A stretch of DNA of 64,000 bases, taken from NCBI GenBank assembly GCA_022600955.1, contig JAHZJK010000024.1, positions 58,003-122,002 of the forward strand, written 5' to 3'. The position numbers and the translations under genes are program-made. The notes beneath the pieces were generated by a model. That model was not told the origin of the DNA and did not search any database. It saw only the letters and a program-made list of their open reading frames with translations. Position 1 is the stretch's first letter. Every line of letters begins with the position of its first letter. Origin of the DNA: Gammaproteobacteria bacterium (GTDB taxonomy: Bacteria; Pseudomonadota; Gammaproteobacteria; Steroidobacterales; Woeseiaceae). Positions 63,278 to 64,000 of the stretch are shown piece by piece.

Positions 63278-64000
63278 ATGAAAGACATCCCTGGAATCGA
63301 TGAAGATGGCAATCCGCAACGTTACAAGTTGCCTGTAATACTCGCGGCCCTCCTGCTGATCGCGGCATGCTCTCCGGAGTCGGGGCGTGAGACGAACCTG
63401 GAGTTCGATCGCCTTGCCGCGCTAGCGGCCAACGTCACAATAATCCGCGATGACTTCGGTGTGCCACACATCTATGGCAAGACTGACGCCGACGCAGTGT
63501 TTGGTCTCCTGTACGCGCAAGCTGAAGACGACTTCAAACGAATCGAACGCAACTACATCTGGGCAACGGGACGTCTCGCCGAAGTCGACGGTGAAGAGGC
63601 TATTTTCAGCGACCTGCGCGCGCGTCTCTACATGACAGAAGACGACGCCAGGTTTGCCTATGAGTCGGCTCCGGACTGGCTCAAGGAACTTTGCGATGCG
63701 TTTGCCGACGGGCTCAATTATTACCTCGCAACACATCCCGAGGTGACGCCTGACTTGCTAACGCGTTTCGAACCATGGATGCCGATGTTCTTCTTTGAAG
63801 GATCAATCGGCGGGGACATAGAGCAGATTCCGGTCGACGGTATAAAGGCGTTTTACGGTGAGAACAAATCACTTGTTGCCGCGAGTGGGGCACAGGCAGG
63901 ACACAACGATGAGTGGGAGCCCGTTGGCTCAAACGGTTTCGCAATATCCGGTGAATTGACCGAGTCCGGCAATGCAATGTTGCTGATTAATCCGCACACG
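63278..64000 (+). CDS. Penicillin-acylase family (Ntn hydrolase) lipoprotein, 3' end outside window
   Basis: An open frame of 241 codons from the ATG at 63278 to the window edge (absent from the ORF track because it has no stop). A lipobox LIAACS (about Cys 37) shows an exported lipoprotein. Then come the usual landmarks of penicillin amidases: VTIIRDDFGVPHIYGKTDADA, GLLYAQAEDDFKRIERNYIWATGRLAEV, and PVGSNGFAIS, where the Ser is the position of the autocatalytic cut and N-terminal nucleophile. The family hydrolyses amide bonds of beta-lactams or acyl-homoserine lactones; the substrate here is unknown. About 500 residues should be missing. The Ser is followed by Asn-Gly-Phe instead of the common Asn-Ala/Asn-Trp, a variation known in the family. 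Confidence 0.9.
   Translation, partial: MKDIPGIDEDGNPQRYKLPVILAALLLIAACSPESGRETNLEFDRLAALAANVTIIRDDFGVPHIYGKTDADAVFGLLYAQAEDDFKRIERNYIWATGRLAEVDGEEAIFSDLRARLYMTEDDARFAYESAPDWLKELCDAFADGLNYYLATHPEVTPDLLTRFEPWMPMFFFEGSIGGDIEQIPVDGIKAFYGENKSLVAASGAQAGHNDEWEPVGSNGFAISGELTESGNAMLLINPHT

Overview
The window looks like chromosome from a GC-rich Gram-negative bacterium, most likely a gammaproteobacterium of the Woeseia/Steroidobacter/Chromatiales type. This is inferred from the gene mix (an ExbB/ExbD/AgmX-type trans-envelope cluster, OmpA-domain outer-membrane barrel, DUF11 protein, kinase plus TIGR02999-type ECF sigma pair, penicillin-acylase family lipoprotein) and codon use. No rRNA is present, so the species cannot be named.

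Left part (1-21.9 kb). A PucR/CdaR-type regulator runs off the left edge and is divergent from a small YCII-like protein. A co-oriented run of eleven genes (1847-21788) follows: a periplasmic protein, three TPR proteins (two of them lipoproteins), a small exported protein, one ExbB/TolQ channel, two ExbD/TolR proteins (one lacking the proton-carrying Asp), a TonB-like protein with an AgmX/PglI C-terminal domain, a giant DUF11-repeat protein and a triple-OmpA-domain outer-membrane barrel. Together they read as a proton-motive-force driven machine that spans the envelope, with its own outer-membrane end.

Island (about 21.98-41.92 kb). tRNA-Phe(GAA) carries a 16-bp sequence in its anticodon arm that recurs 19.9 kb downstream, next to a tyrosine recombinase. 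Between the copies lies an integrative element, visibly more AT-rich than its flanks. It carries a compact type II restriction-modification set (ribbon-helix-helix/C5-methyltransferase fusion, Vsr, MvaI/BcnI-type endonuclease), a four-gene GHKL-ATPase operon of unknown function, an excisionase-like HTH protein, a primase-polymerase/helicase, a GIY-YIG protein, a CGGACA-repeat region that may be the element's origin, a NERD nuclease-like protein and a two-gene PD-(D/E)XK-like module. Most cargo looks like defence against foreign DNA.

Right part (42-64 kb). A membrane Ser/Thr kinase with TPRs converges on an ECF sigma factor; the two share a CTAG stop. A 2.7-kilo-residue secreted repeat protein (NHL, FG-GAP, thrombospondin-3, HYR, Calx-beta) and a short poly-Gly lipoprotein converge on a secreted metzincin-like protease. 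Then, on the minus strand, comes an ABC operon in which both permeases are fused to M1-like peptidase domains, one with an intact HExxH site and one degenerate, followed by an exported amidohydrolase. A penicillin-acylase family lipoprotein runs off the right edge.

All family names rest on motif recognition by eye; no database search was run.
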